Assembly: GCA_037576215.1 (NCBI GenBank)
Contig: JBANDB010000011.1
Span: forward strand, 62,001 to 126,000
DNA length: 64,000 nt
Reading direction: 5' to 3'
Origin: Armillaria gallica
Taxonomy: Eukaryota; Basidiomycota; Agaricomycetes; Agaricales; Physalacriaceae
Within the stretch, counting starts at the first letter, position 1; every line of letters begins with the position of its first letter. The notes beneath the pieces were generated by a model. The model was not told the DNA's origin and did no database searches. It saw nothing but the letters and a program-made list of their open reading frames with translations. Of this stretch, positions 13,467 to 25,570 are shown one piece after another. Position numbers and translations under genes: made by a program.

Positions 13467-15134
13467 ATGCGCGTCGCGGACATGGTAATGATTTCTGTGT
13501 CTTTATTCTTCAAGTGTTTGACGAAATTATATCTGCAGGACGCCTGCCCCAAATGTGCATTCAGTGCTATACACCCTTATACACCTTCGGACAATGCTAC
13601 TGACCTCTTGCGACGTGGATTCTCATCACTCGACGTCTCCCACGCCTCCATCTTGAACGATATCACCAACCTTGAGCAGGAGCTACATGTCATTGAGCCT
13701 TTGTTCGTACAAATCCGAGACCGGCGTGAGAAGCTCCTCAAGGATCTTCACGGCTGTAAGGCCCTCCTAGCGCCCATTCGTCGTTTACCTCAAGAAACGT
13801 TGATCCAGATATCTAGACTGGCATCTTCTGATATTCCCAATCCTAACGATGCTCCGTGGATCCTCGGTGAAGTGTGTTCTACTTGGCGGAGCATTTCCCG
13901 TTCTTGTCCCTCGCTATGGACAAGAATCCACATTGCAACATACGAAAAAAATCAATTCTACATTCCTCGAGACATATATTTCTCTTTCCGTCCACCTCCC
14001 CATACAAATGTCTGTTGACAGACAGTTGCGTCACACAAACACGGATATCCTTCGTTGCCTGGCTTGACATATGGAGCGCTGGTCAGTGTTGGAGCTCACC
14101 ATGACTGGAAAAGGATTATCTCACCTATTATTCATCGCCTCTTCCCCAGCGATCCACTTGACGAAACTTTGTCTCTTCCTGGTTGGCAATGGCCAGCCGG
14201 AGACCAACCATGTGGCGGTGAACAACCCTTTTCTTCATCACCCATCACCGAAGCACGTCTTCGACGTATTTCTTATTCGTCTATGCTGATCAATTCGAGC
14301 CATTTGCGCAAGCTCCACGTGCATTTGTATGATCATGCAGAACTCTATTCCACGTTACAGCGCTCAGAACGTCTAATTGAATACGTCGTAGTGCTATCTT
14401 CACCTCCCCATGGTCGCAGTAACGCGGCATCGATTTCTTACCACGCTATGACCCATGTCTTTCTCCAGCGACTTTCAATTCATATGTTATGGGCCAATCC
14501 TCGTCGCAGAACCGATATTCCAGCCACCATCGACTATATCACCCTCCCAGCTCTTCGGTAATTCGAGGTTCTAGCAGACTCGCCGCGTGCCTATACACTA
14601 TCATGGGCTTTTCAAGCTGTCGAGTATACCCGTCTTATTAGGATCTTTCATCGGTCTCAATGCAGTTTGACCGTTCTTACCATCTCCATACCCATGTCCG
14701 TCGAGGCTTTCCTTATTCCCGTCCTCTCGCAATCTCCCGCTCTCCGAAAGCTCGATATCCTTGTCAGTGCATCAATAGCAAGGGATGCATTCAAGGCACT
14801 GTCTCTCGAGCGGGGCGCAGTGCCATGTTTAGAGCAGTTGCACATCACAGACACTGCAATTCACATGGAAAGTAGCGGTCTTTTAGAAGACGCAGGCGGA
14901 TTTCATGCGATGATCCTTTCAAGATTGGGTGGAGATAGTCGCCTGGATACACTACATCTATCATTGAAGACAGATTGGTCTCATCTGCCTTTAGCGCTTC
15001 CAATCCCTAAGGATTCACCGTTCTGCGATTTGTTCAGGATCAAGGATCAAGGAATGAACGTCAAGTTTTTCTTGGACATGAGGGATTGTCTCGTTGATGA
15101 TGGTGCTCTAACTAGCTTCTTTGGTTCATCCTAA
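13467..15134 (+). pseudogene. F-box protein gene, copy 1 (broken)
   Basis: The order of parts matches a common agaric F-box family: a Cys pair (CPKC), a coiled-coil stretch (LEQELHVIEPLFVQIRDRRE), the F-box core (LLAPIRRLPQETLIQI ... VCSTWRSISRSCPSLW), then a long leucine-rich tail ending in CLVDDGALTSFFGSS. F-box proteins link targets to SCF ubiquitin ligases. The whole span lies in one frame but is cut by TGA at 14016-14018 and TAA at 14559-14561; copy 2 has CAA at the latter site. A one-base insertion near 13950 relative to copy 2 means the true frame of the middle part is unsure. Most likely a pseudogene. Confidence 0.75.
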
Positions 15135-15859
15135 ATCCACCGATGTACGCATGCGTGCCCGTGGACGAGGTAAACTACGCTTTTGTACGACTTTCAACGC
15201 TTATAAAGATAACATGTCAGAGTTCGAAACCGTTGTCTGTTTCGGAAACAGACCTACCAGCCGTGAATGTAAGTACACCTATAAAATACGCAGCTACAGG
15301 CCTGCAAGATGACTAGAAGGGGAAAAACACAATAACACTTGTCCATACACAGATATCATTGCTCTGAGGGGGAAGGAAGTATTAAAATCTGCCCTTCGGT
15401 GAATGTTAAATGGATTTTGTTTTCGTAGGTAATAAAACAGATCGAGTTTTACAGAAGCAATACGTAGTGTAGTCTCCGTTTGGGCCCCAAGTCTCGCTCG
15501 CTTGAGACTCAAGTGGGTCCGTCTCCTACACCTTGAAATTCAAAAGCCTTGCGGGAGGATAACACGAAGAAAGCTTGCTTCGTTTAGTTTCTAAAGAGCG
15601 CCCGGTGAATAGATACCGAGTTCAAAAACCACTAAGGAGACCGCGAATGACCCCCAGTCTTGACTGAAAGTTCATTGGGGATGGCAACATTCAATGGTCA
15701 AGCCGCATATTAGGTAAATAGAACGACGAGCGACTTACATGCGTACGGTAGAATTTATTCTGTGTAGCCGTGTTGAACACCGAAGGAGCGCTACGGGAAC
15801 ATTTTCCGACTGCTGACGTTCAATGGTTCCATTTACATCTCGAATATTAAGTGCTGACA
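15135..15859. other. Intergenic, diverged duplicate
   Basis: The first 170 bases after the F-box stop resemble 36425-36590. Beyond that, 15310-15860 has no partner that I can see and no supported gene. Confidence 0.35.
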
Positions 15860-16262
15860 CCATGTCTGCACAGGCGCTGGCGGCGTCTGGACAATCCGAC
15901 GCACAGTTAAACAGACAGGGACATAAACTTAAACTGGACGCACATGCGTATCGCGTCAGTTTGGCTTTGCCGAAGCGACGCGTCGATGCTGACTTTTGCT
16001 CTTCGTTTTAAACACGAATAATTCGCCTACAGGAATCGTGAGATTGTATACGTGAAGCACGATTCATTCTTGTCCGATATCTCCCAAGAGGGAAATTATG
16101 GATGATATATCGTACATCGAGGACTTGAAGTAGCTCAAGATTGAGCCTCTTCGCTCGAGAAGCAAGAATGAATAACCATCTTCACGATATTTGATAGTAA
16201 TTGTGTTCGCCCTTTAGCCATATATTATCCATAAATCCAAATCTCCTACACGAATACAAGGA
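15860..16262. repeat. Synthetase 3' flank, copy B
   Basis: Aligns with 468-880 and with 36590-36896. It leads directly into the truncated synthetase copy, as copy A does into the intact gene. Confidence 0.6.
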
Positions 16263-16799
16263 AACGATTACAAACGACTCTGCTCTGCGCCTAGGCTGCT
16301 TAGGCTTCTCCTATTCTTGCTGAGCAAGCGTGCGCAGATTCCCGTTGTCAATCTTGCTAGAAGGTGTCAATTCTATAATTGATGAGTATACGATGATCTG
16401 ACCAATGATGAGGATAAAAGACAAGATCCGAATTTTGCTCTACACATACCGAAGGCATTACTGTGATGGCAAATCTCAGGAGGCTGAAGTGGTTCGGAAT
16501 ACATGACGCCTTCTGGAAATAGAAAAAGGGGAACGAACGTCTTTCGTGCAAGTGCCAATACATGTTGTTCCGTGACTTTTCCTTTGAAAGCCTGCTTGAC
16601 AGAGATCACTGCCGTAACCAGCTCGCCAAGGCGCGTATCTGGGAGACATATGACAGCTACCTCCGCGATCCTAGAATTTATCTATAGCACCTTCTCGATT
16701 GAGAGGAAAGACCACATTGGCGGTGAGAGCTAGATTTATGGGGAGGTGACGCTCGCTCACGATACTTTCGCCACGACGGATGATGATGTCCTTAACTAA
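16263..16799 (-). pseudogene. Truncated acyl-CoA synthetase copy (last four exons)
   Basis: This matches only exons 17-20 of the gene at 881-3695. The minus strand reads ...AFKGKVTEQHVLALARKTF, comparable with the intact copy. In the last exon the catalytic-lysine motif has changed from SGK to SSK and a TAG ends the frame after LRTLAQQE. Similarity stops abruptly at 16799, directly after the phrase CCTTAACTAAT, where the sequence switches to a segment also present at 39409-39600. It is a dead 3' fragment created by a duplication breakpoint. Confidence 0.8.
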
Positions 16800-16800
16800 T

Positions 16801-16990
16801 GCTTTTACGCAATGAAAGACAAGAGAATGGAAATCGAAGGCCGCATCGTGTTGGCCGGAATATCGCTGTAGAAGGAAAGTTAATAGTCGGTGGTAGAAGC
16901 GGTGAACGGGGAACAGATGCTTGCCTGATCACCGAATCGAAGACACAATGTTTTGCTTGGCCCCACAACGTCATGGAAGTAGGAAGCTGC
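16801..16990. repeat. Dispersed segment, copy 1
   Basis: About 190 bases shared with 39409-39600, including ATCGAAGGCCGCAT and CAATGTTTTGCTTG. It is joined here to the truncated synthetase and there to other DNA, which marks a rearrangement junction. Confidence 0.55.
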
Positions 16991-19335
16991 CAATTTGTGC
17001 TTCCATTGGGTGGGCACTGATTTCGTGCTATGAAAGGCTGACTTGCCCATCCCAGGAAGCGACTGCGGAGGATCTAGGAGATGTCAACATGGGTTCAAGT
17101 TTGATTCAAATGAAGAGGGTCGCTAATCGTGCACCATGGATTTGTAGAACGGACTTGGTGGAGCGTCGCCTGCTTCTGATAAAGGATGAGATATCTAATA
17201 TAATTTTGTATTGTGCCTTCCAGTTGGATTTGGAAGAAACAGAACGCGTGAAGCTTCGGTCCGAAGATTGTCGAGAGTGATTGCTGACTCTCTTACGCCA
17301 AGCGCTTGGATAGAGGCTACCAGAGGAAAACACCAGCGGACGACCATCACATATGCGGACAGTATGACGGAGGATGTTCCCAATGACGCGAAGGTGCAGG
17401 GACTTCTCATTGGATGTCTCACTGCGTTCTTGTAAAACGGCGTTCGAGGACGGTGGTGGAGATGACGATGCAGTAGTGGACGACGACGATGCCCACAGAG
17501 GCGCATGTCCATCGCAGACACAAGATTCTTCAAGTATAAACGAAAAGGCATCGGTACGGCAAAAGGAGTCAGTGAATGTTCGACGAAGGTAAATGTCACG
17601 TAGTTAAGGGGCTGTATTCTGACGAGCATAAGGGTCAATTAATTGTACTGCACTTAACGAAGAGACGTCAAAATACTAACAAGTACATGTCGTAATGATT
17701 AGTATAGTTCGACAAACCCTGTGAAGAACGTATTCAGTGAGTAGGAAATCGTGAATTGTACAGCTAACAGACCTCGTATTCCAAAAAAAGAGCCCGAACA
17801 ATCATCCTGCTCACGATCTCGCCTCATTGCCTTCCTCGATTGAAAAGGCCATGAAAGCCATGGATGTATGCGCCATAACTACCACATATGCGTCTCGACA
17901 GTGTAAAATGACATCGCGCATAGCCCTGGTAATGCCGACGACGTACTCGAATACCTGAGAGGATCTCGAAGGGAGCCCAGTCCACCGTATCACTGTCATA
18001 GACGTTAGACACAGAACGAGACTACGAAAACAGGCTTACCGTCATTTCTTGGTTCTGACAATGTTCCACTCTCTGGCCCATTCCAGACATTTTCCCTGGG
18101 ACGTTCCTTCAGAATACGCCGTAAAAGGGCGCATATTCTCACCTTCAGCGTGTCTCAACGCGAAATCTTGGTGCTAAGCGCAAGCCAAGTCTAAGGGTTT
18201 CACGGCATGGTGGAAGCAGGTGATGAGAACAGAAGCAATGATTTCTGAGGGGATTTGAGGGAAGTCGCCGTTCTCTACGGTAAAGCATGACGGTGGTACA
18301 GGAGCAAGAAGCCAATCGGCTCATGCCGGTCGGACTCGGAAACGTGATTAGGGGCACGATTCTACGTGTTAAGTAATCCCCCCTTCTACTATGATGGGTG
18401 AGAAATAGTGAATTGTATGGTCCCCGCACCTGTTGTTCCATTGACGATAACAGATAGCCTTCCTTCCGACGATCTCGCCTCATTGCTTTCCTCAATGGAA
18501 AAAGCCTCGAAAACCATGGATTCCGAGTCCTATGAATATAGGATACTCGGTTATTATGCAGGCGAAACTACCCCGTGGGAATTTTGCATCAGCCAACACG
18601 GCATTTGCCGTCCCACTCACCTGGACTCTCCGTGGGAATTTATGGCCATCGTCCATCATTTTGTCGCGTGGCTTCATCTTTTCTGACTTCGGGCCCTACG
18701 TACTGCTTCGGCTTCGTGCTATCTTCGCTCCCCTCGCTCTGATCGGTCGCCTCATCTTCTGGCATTTTCGTTGTCTTCGACTCTTTGATCATGTCCTTTC
18801 TTTCTTATGTGACTGACATATTTATTTGGTTATTGATTTCATTAGGTGCACCTGTCCAGGCTGTCCTCAACTGCTCCGCTTTTACCATTCACCGTCTTTA
18901 TATGATTACACATCTGATGTGTCTACTTCGCCTGTCATCTGCTTTTGCGTTGGCCTTCGTTGTCTTCCACCTCCATATTTACGTATTCCTCTTCCTTAAC
19001 GTATGCAAACTTCCGTTTGAAGGACCTCGTCCCCGATGCTCCCCCTTTGGTCGTGAGTACTGCGTTTGACGATTGCGCCATTAGCGCCTCCTAAGTGCGC
19101 CCGTTGGTCAGTTAGACTTACTGCTCGATGTTTCGGCCCTCACCTGCGTGTATTCACCATTCAGAAGTACTATCGCTCTCAGTATGGATTTCATCCTGAA
19201 CACATTCTTTTTCCCTCGTACCATCACCAGTGTCATTTGCACTTCCACGATGTTGCCTATCCTGAGCGCTTGCAGTTTCACCTTGTGTACTTGCGTGCTA
19301 TTCAGTATCTGTTTAGTTTCGCTTCCTTATCTCGC
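16991..19335. other. Decayed, repeat-derived region
   Basis: Contains short duplicated phrases: around 17800-17870 against 18460-18520 (both include GATCTCGCCTCATTGC), and around 18300-18380 against 41440-41515 (ATGCCGGTCGGACTCGG). Between 18680 and 19330 the plus strand is T/C-rich with long hydrophobic frames. These look like composition effects, not genes. Confidence 0.3.
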
Positions 19336-19605
19336 TTACTTTCTTTTTCCGTCTCTGTCGATCAAGCATATGATGTACCACACCAAGTTCTCCTCTGTGT
19401 GCGCCAAGTCAGGCCTAGTCAATTGCTTCAATGCGCCTCTAGGGTCGATCTCCTTCGGAAATGGCATCGCAATGTCGCCGAGGTCTTCTCGTAATTTGTT
19501 GAGGTATGGGTTGGTGCATTCAATTGCCGGCACACCTTTGAATGTCGTCGGTGCCCAAGCTTCTAGCTCTCCCAGGCGGAGCTCTGTCTCCACGGTGAAG
19601 TTCAC
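19336..19605 (-). pseudogene. Protein-like fragment, unrecognised
   Basis: An 89-codon minus frame with a balanced, protein-like composition (ETELRLGELEAWAP, MPFPKEIDPRGALKQL, HTEENLVWYI). Similar short blocks occur in repeat-associated ORFs of agaric genomes as I recall them, but I cannot name the family with confidence. No flanking exons could be joined. The plus-strand frame over the same bases is a shadow. Confidence 0.35.
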
Positions 19606-21599
19606 CTCATTCAGCGCACATCGCCTCCTGGAAGAACGTCGCCCCGAGACCCGTGATCGTCACCTTCTGCGACAGTGTGGTCGGTTTATGGTCGGTCGTT
19701 CTGGTAATCATGCATTCGGTCATACCTCTGGGAAATAGTCATAAATTACTCACTTCGGTACCCTGAAAATGGGCAGCATATCCATGTGGCATATGATCCC
19801 GTTCATCGTGAATACAACCTCTTCCTGCTCTTGCCGTCGTCTCCGGGAACTATCAGCTTCCATATATGACCGGTGTCGCCGTCATCTAGGTCTATCTGGG
19901 ACATCTTGTCGCACTGCGAGAGCATACTGTCATTGTCATCTATAACAGGATGCGGCTGTACTCACGTTCATTATGTGGTTTAAGTGAAACTAGTTTATTT
20001 CCGCACTTTCCCTCGTGTACATCTCGAGAGCCTCTCCTGGTGGATTATGTCAGTATTGTCGTGTAGCCTGCCTGTGTCCCTTTGAAAGCTTTCTGCTCAC
20101 TGGCTTTGTTCTCGTCGTAAAACGTGTCCATCCTGTGTTGTACTTTCTGTTTTGGTCTGGCGACAGTCTCAGGTTTTGGTTATAGCAGATGGAAGCGGTA
20201 GGGAGGGGTTGGAATTGGGGGATATAGATGGCCAGGCATGTGTTACCCCGTCATTCGTGTCTCGTTATCTTTCCTCGCATCGCTATGAAAATTATTTTTA
20301 CTCTATTTTCTTTTTTTTTTGTCTTTCCTGAATCCTTCTCGTGTCCGTACGTGTCTTCGGGCTGCTGAGCGCGCACATCCGCGACGCAAGATACCATCAT
20401 AAACCCTCGATACAGAGCCGTTCCCGTCGCGGCTAATCGATATCCTGTGGATAGGAAAGTCACTCCCATGAAGCATACAGGGAAAAGGAAGGCGCGCACG
20501 TCAGACAATGCTCATCCTTCCATCTCAATAGTTTCCGCCGAAAACATCAACATGTCACCTGTACACCGTACCACCGTATATCACCTCGACTATGTCTCCT
20601 CCAGGTTCTGAGGAGGCACGAGCACCAGTAGGGTGCGCGTGGGCAAGCAATAGCTGTCCGTACGTCACGATACTGTTTATACTGATTAACGTTTAGAAAC
20701 GCGATCCTGCAGTATTCACCGACTCTTTCTCCGATATAAACGAAGAATGGATGGACACTCTTGCCAACTAGTGGAGTGAGGGCCAACGCATACGCGCGGC
20801 AGGTCCGAGTCCTGTGTTCTCCTTCCCACCCTTTAGAGTCAGCATCCATAAACCTGCCAGAGGAATACGTCTGAAAAGAGAAAGGGAACGTGGGAGATAG
20901 ATACATATATTAATGGACGCCAATGGCATAAGCGAACCAGCTAAGGGAATAATAAATATGAGAAAATAACTTGAGTGCAGCGAGACTAATCCCATATTCC
21001 AGGTTAAGAGCACTGTAGAGGTGGACGTCCTGCTGGCTATAATTCAGAATGAAAAGGGTAGGAAGAAGACTACAGCATCTACAACTGTTGCCTTCCACGC
21101 TTCGTCAGGCGAATGCTCATTCCAAGTAGCGAAAAGGGTCGAGCAGTGAAGATAATATCTCCCTTGAATTTAAAACACCGATACTCAATAACTGAGGTCG
21201 CAGCTCGAAGTCGCGGGTGCAGGAGTAATTCAGTAGGATTAGACTAACGAGGACATGAGCACCCAGTGACACAGTGAACAGGAGGGGCTTGGCATCCCCC
21301 GCATCTGTCGCCCTCCTCCCTGTAGTACTTCATTCCTGCATCTGTGGGGCTTGCTGATGATTCTATGCATCACAGAAAGCTCGCTGCTAAGCTGACGCAC
21401 TGTCAACAAGAGGAACAGACTGTGTATGCACTTTCGTGCTCTCCGAAGTCCTGTATATCACCATCCTCAGGGAGATGTGCGCCCGTGGATGAAGTGAACA
21501 AGATCACGCTACAAAGAGGGTAAGGATTCCCTCTGGTGGGCAAGGACAGGGCACTTATCGTTTCGCACCCTCGAAGATCCCTGTAGTCCCGTTGCTGAT
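19606..21599. other. No supported gene
   Basis: May include decayed 3' exons of the permease on the minus strand (20550-21100), but I could not align them with certainty. A T-rich run lies at about 20308-20322. Confidence 0.3.
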
Positions 21600-23150
21600 G
21601 CCGCCCGTAACCTCAAATACGTAAACTAGTTGATGACCTGTGTCGCCGCGGTGAGACTGACAAACATATCGCGCAAATTCAGACTAGACACCGCCAACAA
21701 TAAAGTTTGGCGACTGACCACTCAAGCACTTTAACTGTATCGTTCGATACCTGCAAGGATGCCAACAGAGCAACGAGTATAGTTAATCCAGCGCAGTATA
21801 TCGGAACACCGCTCCGTGTGTATCTTGTCAAGAACCAAGGAAAACTTCTCTGTAGCGCCATGCCATACAAGGTGCGACCAGCACAGAAGACATAGCTATT
21901 CCCGGCAGAGAATATTGACAACAGGATCAGCCTAGCATTGACGTGAGGGAGTATGGGGATGTTCATATTTTGCATCGCAATGACATACGGCGAGGAGCCG
22001 ATGCCAGGTTTGGGGTCCGATCGAGCTGGATATTCGGGTCGGAGTGTGGAAGAGGGATGCTGAAAGAGAGGGTTTCGAGGATGAAAAACGTTGTGATGTA
22101 TGTGTAGACACCTTTGAATGTTAGAGGTAGCGGCGTCCTTGGGTTCTCAGCCTCCCGCCGTCATAGACACAAATTCTGGACCATTGAGGGATTGATTATT
22201 GTATCGTACACGTGTGATTTGAGCACCTACCACACATCGTAATGACCACTTGCAATAGGCGACTCAAAAAGCCTAAAGAGCGTTCCGCAGATCCGGCCTT
22301 TTGGTATTTTGACCAAATGGTGTTCCCTGCTCTATCATCAACTTGCGAACACCTAATAAATCTAGGAGCTAACCGGAACCTTTGAAGCTTAAAATACGAC
22401 CGTCAGCTGAACGCCTTTCAGGCAAAGCCTAGATACACTCGCAATCCCAATTTCGAAAGCCAAACCGGTCATGGAATGGGTTGCCGCCAAGCATAGCTCT
22501 AAAGGTGAACGGAAAGAACCCGAGCGCCAATATGATCTTCCCAATGGCCAGCCAAAATTCGGATTCTACGAGAAACATGAATAAGAAGTGCAGTTGCCTA
22601 TGGTCCTATGTGCTTACCGCCATAGAATCGCACAGCAAAGACATTCAGTGCGCTATATAAACGGATTAGAATACATTCATTTGCTTGGCAATTGAACGCA
22701 TATGTAACACGCGAGGCAACAACAATTACAATGGCGGTCGAGATATTTTCAGTCCAGAAATGGATCATCAGCTCAAAGGCTGTGATCTCGAGAAGGAATG
22801 AGAATCGCAGGGTAGAGGACGAAGTTTATCCTGGCGCAGAATCTTAGGGCAGGATCGACAAAACAGTCAGCGAAGCGAATGAAAGGTGACGAGATGGAGA
22901 TCCAGGAAACAATTTCAGCTACGACGTGTTCAGTTGCAAAAGGATTTGAGACGCCAAGTGGCACGTACCCAGACAAATATTAATTGTAAGCATTACTGTA
23001 GACCAAAACACAGATGCTAGTAACAAGCTTCCGGGCCCTCTATGCGGAAGCACGCAGTCGATCTGCAGAAAGAGAGCAGTGCCGATGGTCCCTAATGCAA
23101 CAGACGTTGTCAGAGTGCCCATATTTGATGCAAACATAACTCACCTCCGA
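21600..23150 (-). pseudogene. Amino-acid permease, broken
   Basis: Exons of a fungal amino-acid permease (APC/YAT type, plasma-membrane amino-acid uptake) can be read on the minus strand in order: GTIGTALFLQ and GPGSLLLASVFWS (about 23000-23115), AEIVSWISISSPFIRFA (about 22860-22925), a stretch with LMIHFWTEN, then ESEFWLAIGKII and AMLGGNPFHDRFGF (about 22455-22570), and MQNMNIPILPHV ... FSAGNSYVFCAGRTLYG ... VALLASLQVSN (about 21720-21975). An extra base near 22787, where family members read IPFEITAF, shifts the frame. A stop follows VIN near 21630, and part of the middle is unaccounted for. It is a pseudogene, at least in this copy. Confidence 0.78.
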
Positions 23151-23364
23151 TGCCAATCCAATGTAAGTGCCTGTTCCTCTGGGGCAACATTATTGAACCA
23201 TAACAACAAGTTATAGAGACTGTTTGGTCCGAGGGGGGAAGTAACAGAAAGAGATGCCAACAAGGCAAGGAGGAGAAGATCAGCAATATAGAGAGTTGAC
23301 GACAGTGAGGTTATTGGGAAGTAAGCCATGATCAATGGATATGAAATAGAAAAATCGAAGTGTT

Positions 23365-23460
23365 GGTACCAGCACAAGGTCCCAAAAAGGAACGGCTGGT
23401 AGGTCGTCGTCGTCGTCGTCGTGGTACGAGCGCCAGGTCCCAATCAGGAACGGCCGGGTA
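23365..23460. repeat. Two copies of a 30-bp motif around a (GTC)n microsatellite
   Basis: The phrase AAGGTCCCAAAAAGGAACGG recurs as a close variant (AGGTCCCAATCAGGAACGGC) about 60 bases later, separated by a GTC/GTCGTC run (about 23404-23421). A third copy lies at 39695-39727, next to a GTGTTG run. The pairing of this motif with a simple repeat at both places suggests a dispersed element. Confidence 0.45.
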
Positions 23461-23482
23461 ACTCGGCTAAGACCATTAAAGT

Positions 23483-24202
23483 TTGATGCATCGAATAGAA
23501 TTTTCCCACGGGAAGCTCAACCTGCATAATAACCGAGTTACCTATATTCATAGGACTCGGAATTCTTTGTCCGACCATCACAAGGGAGTTTACAGCGTGG
23601 AACAAGTGAGGGATTTTTTGAGGAGGAAGCTACATAGAGCTTTTCCCGAAGTATTCGTGTACGGTAGAGAAACCAGCGCAAGTGCAATAGTTGAAAGATG
23701 GTTCAAACGGAGCACGACGGTTTCATTTATTGGTAACCGATGTGATAATGGTCACGAGAAAGACACTTATACGTGCGGCTTGACACCTATAGTTCATCAA
23801 GTCAACGGGATGCGATCTGTCTGGGGCTATACTAGCAACGTACAGCACGGGTATGTCAGTCAAGCCTGCATGACGTGTTGTGCTCTTTCCTTCAGGTTCA
23901 GACGCTTCATCTACGGACCTATCGTGCTTCCTGTGCACGTAGAAGACCTGAACCTGTTCCCTGACTCACAGCTCATTTTACCTATCGTAGGGATCGACCA
24001 TACGTACGAGCTGATTGGAGTCGTTTACTACGGCGAGCATCATTTTACCTCGAGATACATCGACCGTCAGAGAGTAGTGTGGTATAACGACGGTATGGTC
24101 CACAGAAGGAATTGCGTGAGAGAGGGTCACATATACGACATGGATTTGAGAATGCTTCCTGATGGTAGAAAGGCCACAATATACTTCTATGTCCTACTGT
24201 AA
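23483..24202 (+). CDS. ORF with USP-like C-terminal motif
   Basis: An uninterrupted 239-codon frame. The C-terminal part, YELIGVVYYGEHHFTSRYID then WYNDG, resembles the His-box and Asn/Asp-box region of ubiquitin-specific-protease-like ORFs that are dispersed, often with transposons, in agaric genomes. Cysteines occur in pairs (TCG, CMTCC), but the N-terminal Cys-box of a full USP is not evident, so this would be a partial or non-catalytic protein. It starts close to the end of the motif repeat at 23460. Family assignment is by resemblance only. Confidence 0.5.
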   Translation: MMHRIEFSHGKLNLHNNRVTYIHRTRNSLSDHHKGVYSVEQVRDFLRRKLHRAFPEVFVYGRETSASAIVERWFKRSTTVSFIGNRCDNGHEKDTYTCGLTPIVHQVNGMRSVWGYTSNVQHGYVSQACMTCCALSFRFRRFIYGPIVLPVHVEDLNLFPDSQLILPIVGIDHTYELIGVVYYGEHHFTSRYIDRQRVVWYNDGMVHRRNCVREGHIYDMDLRMLPDGRKATIYFYVLL

Positions 24203-24299
24203 ATGGCGATGAGATCGGACATGTTTAGCAAGTATAATCCGGGCCGGATGCACCACCAGAATAGGACTCGGATATGCCACACGCATGTGGTGGCCCTCA

Positions 24300-25570
24300 G
24301 ATGCTAGTATATACACCATAACCGACGCATATGCCCACCGTCGAACAGCGCCAGCTGCTTAGGAGCTCGGGAGAGTAAAATCCCCCGTAACACCGACGAT
24401 AAGGATCGTCGACGATAACAGGAAAACATCTCTGGCCGAACCTCTGGAACTTATGCGCGAGCGAGAACAGTGCTCCCGCCACTAGGGTTCTCTAGCATCG
24501 TAATAGAGAACGTGCGAGTGGGCCATAGATGGGAGGAGGATGCGTCGACATCGTCATTGACAGGCATTGTGTTGTGTGGCGCCATATGCTGGTATCCCGG
24601 ATGTCCTGTAAACAGCGAAAAAAGTCGAGGATGATGGCACAGCTCGAAGGAGAATTTGCAGGTGAAGGCGGTGATTGTCGAGCTGTGAATGTGGAGTCCT
24701 TTGAGAATCCTCGTTGAACCCAAGGATAGGCGCGGAGTCTTCGATGAGACAAGGCACAGGCGGACTGTATGGAACACGTTGAACAATTGTCCCTGAGCGT
24801 TGTCGTACGCGGAGCACATCGCTAATAATTATGTATCCCGTAACATAGACTGTCCTCGAAGAAACATCATTTTCTGTGCGTTGGATCCTGGGTTGTTGTG
24901 CTCGGTCGGTGACATAGAGGATTTCTTTGTTGTGAACGAGATACGGGGCGAGAGTTGCTTCAACGTTCCCGAGAGAAGTCACGAAGAGGGTACATTTGTC
25001 TGAAGGTCGGACCAGAACGAAACCAGTTTATCCGCCATATCGACATGAGAGAGGAAATCCTTCCTGGTCAGAAAACGGCGTTTATTGTAGATTGCTCTCA
25101 GCGACACTTGATGTAGGACAAGGTCTCGGAGATGCACAGCATCTGGACTAAAACATCAAGCTATCATCCTTGCATGAGAAGGAGGGCCCTACCGTATGGC
25201 TTTGTTGACATATACATCAATTTGGTAACCATCACCGTCCTCCGGACTTTTCGTGATCCTCCCTGCGAACTTATTACTCCAACGCGTCGAGAGCTTTACA
25301 CCGATACTAGTCATCAACACATCGCCTCCAGAATCTCTCGCATAGCCAATGAACAGATCTCCGTCTCACATTTTCATAATGCAAGATGTAGATGAAGCAT
25401 CGCTCGCCTTGGGGTCCGGCGGGGGGTTAGTCGAGTTGTGTAGAAAACGCCATGAACAGGCGGTAGATTACCGCTGACGGAAGTGTATAGCCAGTTGAGA
25501 GAAGAATCTTTCTCTAATCCAAATTTTGACTGATGGGTGCGAGCCATACAGCAGTACAATGTCATACCTA
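24300..25570 (-). pseudogene. Unrecognised minus-strand gene remnant, copy 2
   Basis: Second copy of the remnant at 5475-6600. The alignment is clearest at 24960-25040 (against 5950-6010) and 25190-25320 (against 6240-6360). On the minus strand it reads GYQIDVYVNKAI and then a stop, where copy 1 continues. Function unknown. Confidence 0.4.

Larger units (their letters stand above)
7300..16230. repeat. Segmental duplication, block 1
   Basis: About 9 kb that is collinear with block 2 (about 29740-36896). Shared landmarks in order: the phrase GGAAAATAACGAAATA, gene U, a conserved plus-strand stretch (12737-13266), the F-box gene, and the flank of the synthetase gene. Identity varies from about 95% by eye (around 9640-9960 against 32060-32380) to barely alignable noncoding parts. 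The block runs on into a truncated copy of the synthetase 3' end. Confidence 0.75.

Noticed and set aside
19148..19738. 196-codon plus-strand frame, hydrophobic N-terminus
   Set aside because: Composition-driven (T/C-rich) and opposite a more protein-like minus-strand frame; no second copy.
23404..23425. CRISPR-like direct repeats near the GTC run
   Set aside because: Simple trinucleotide microsatellite flanked by one duplicated motif; no regular spacers, and the organism is a eukaryote.
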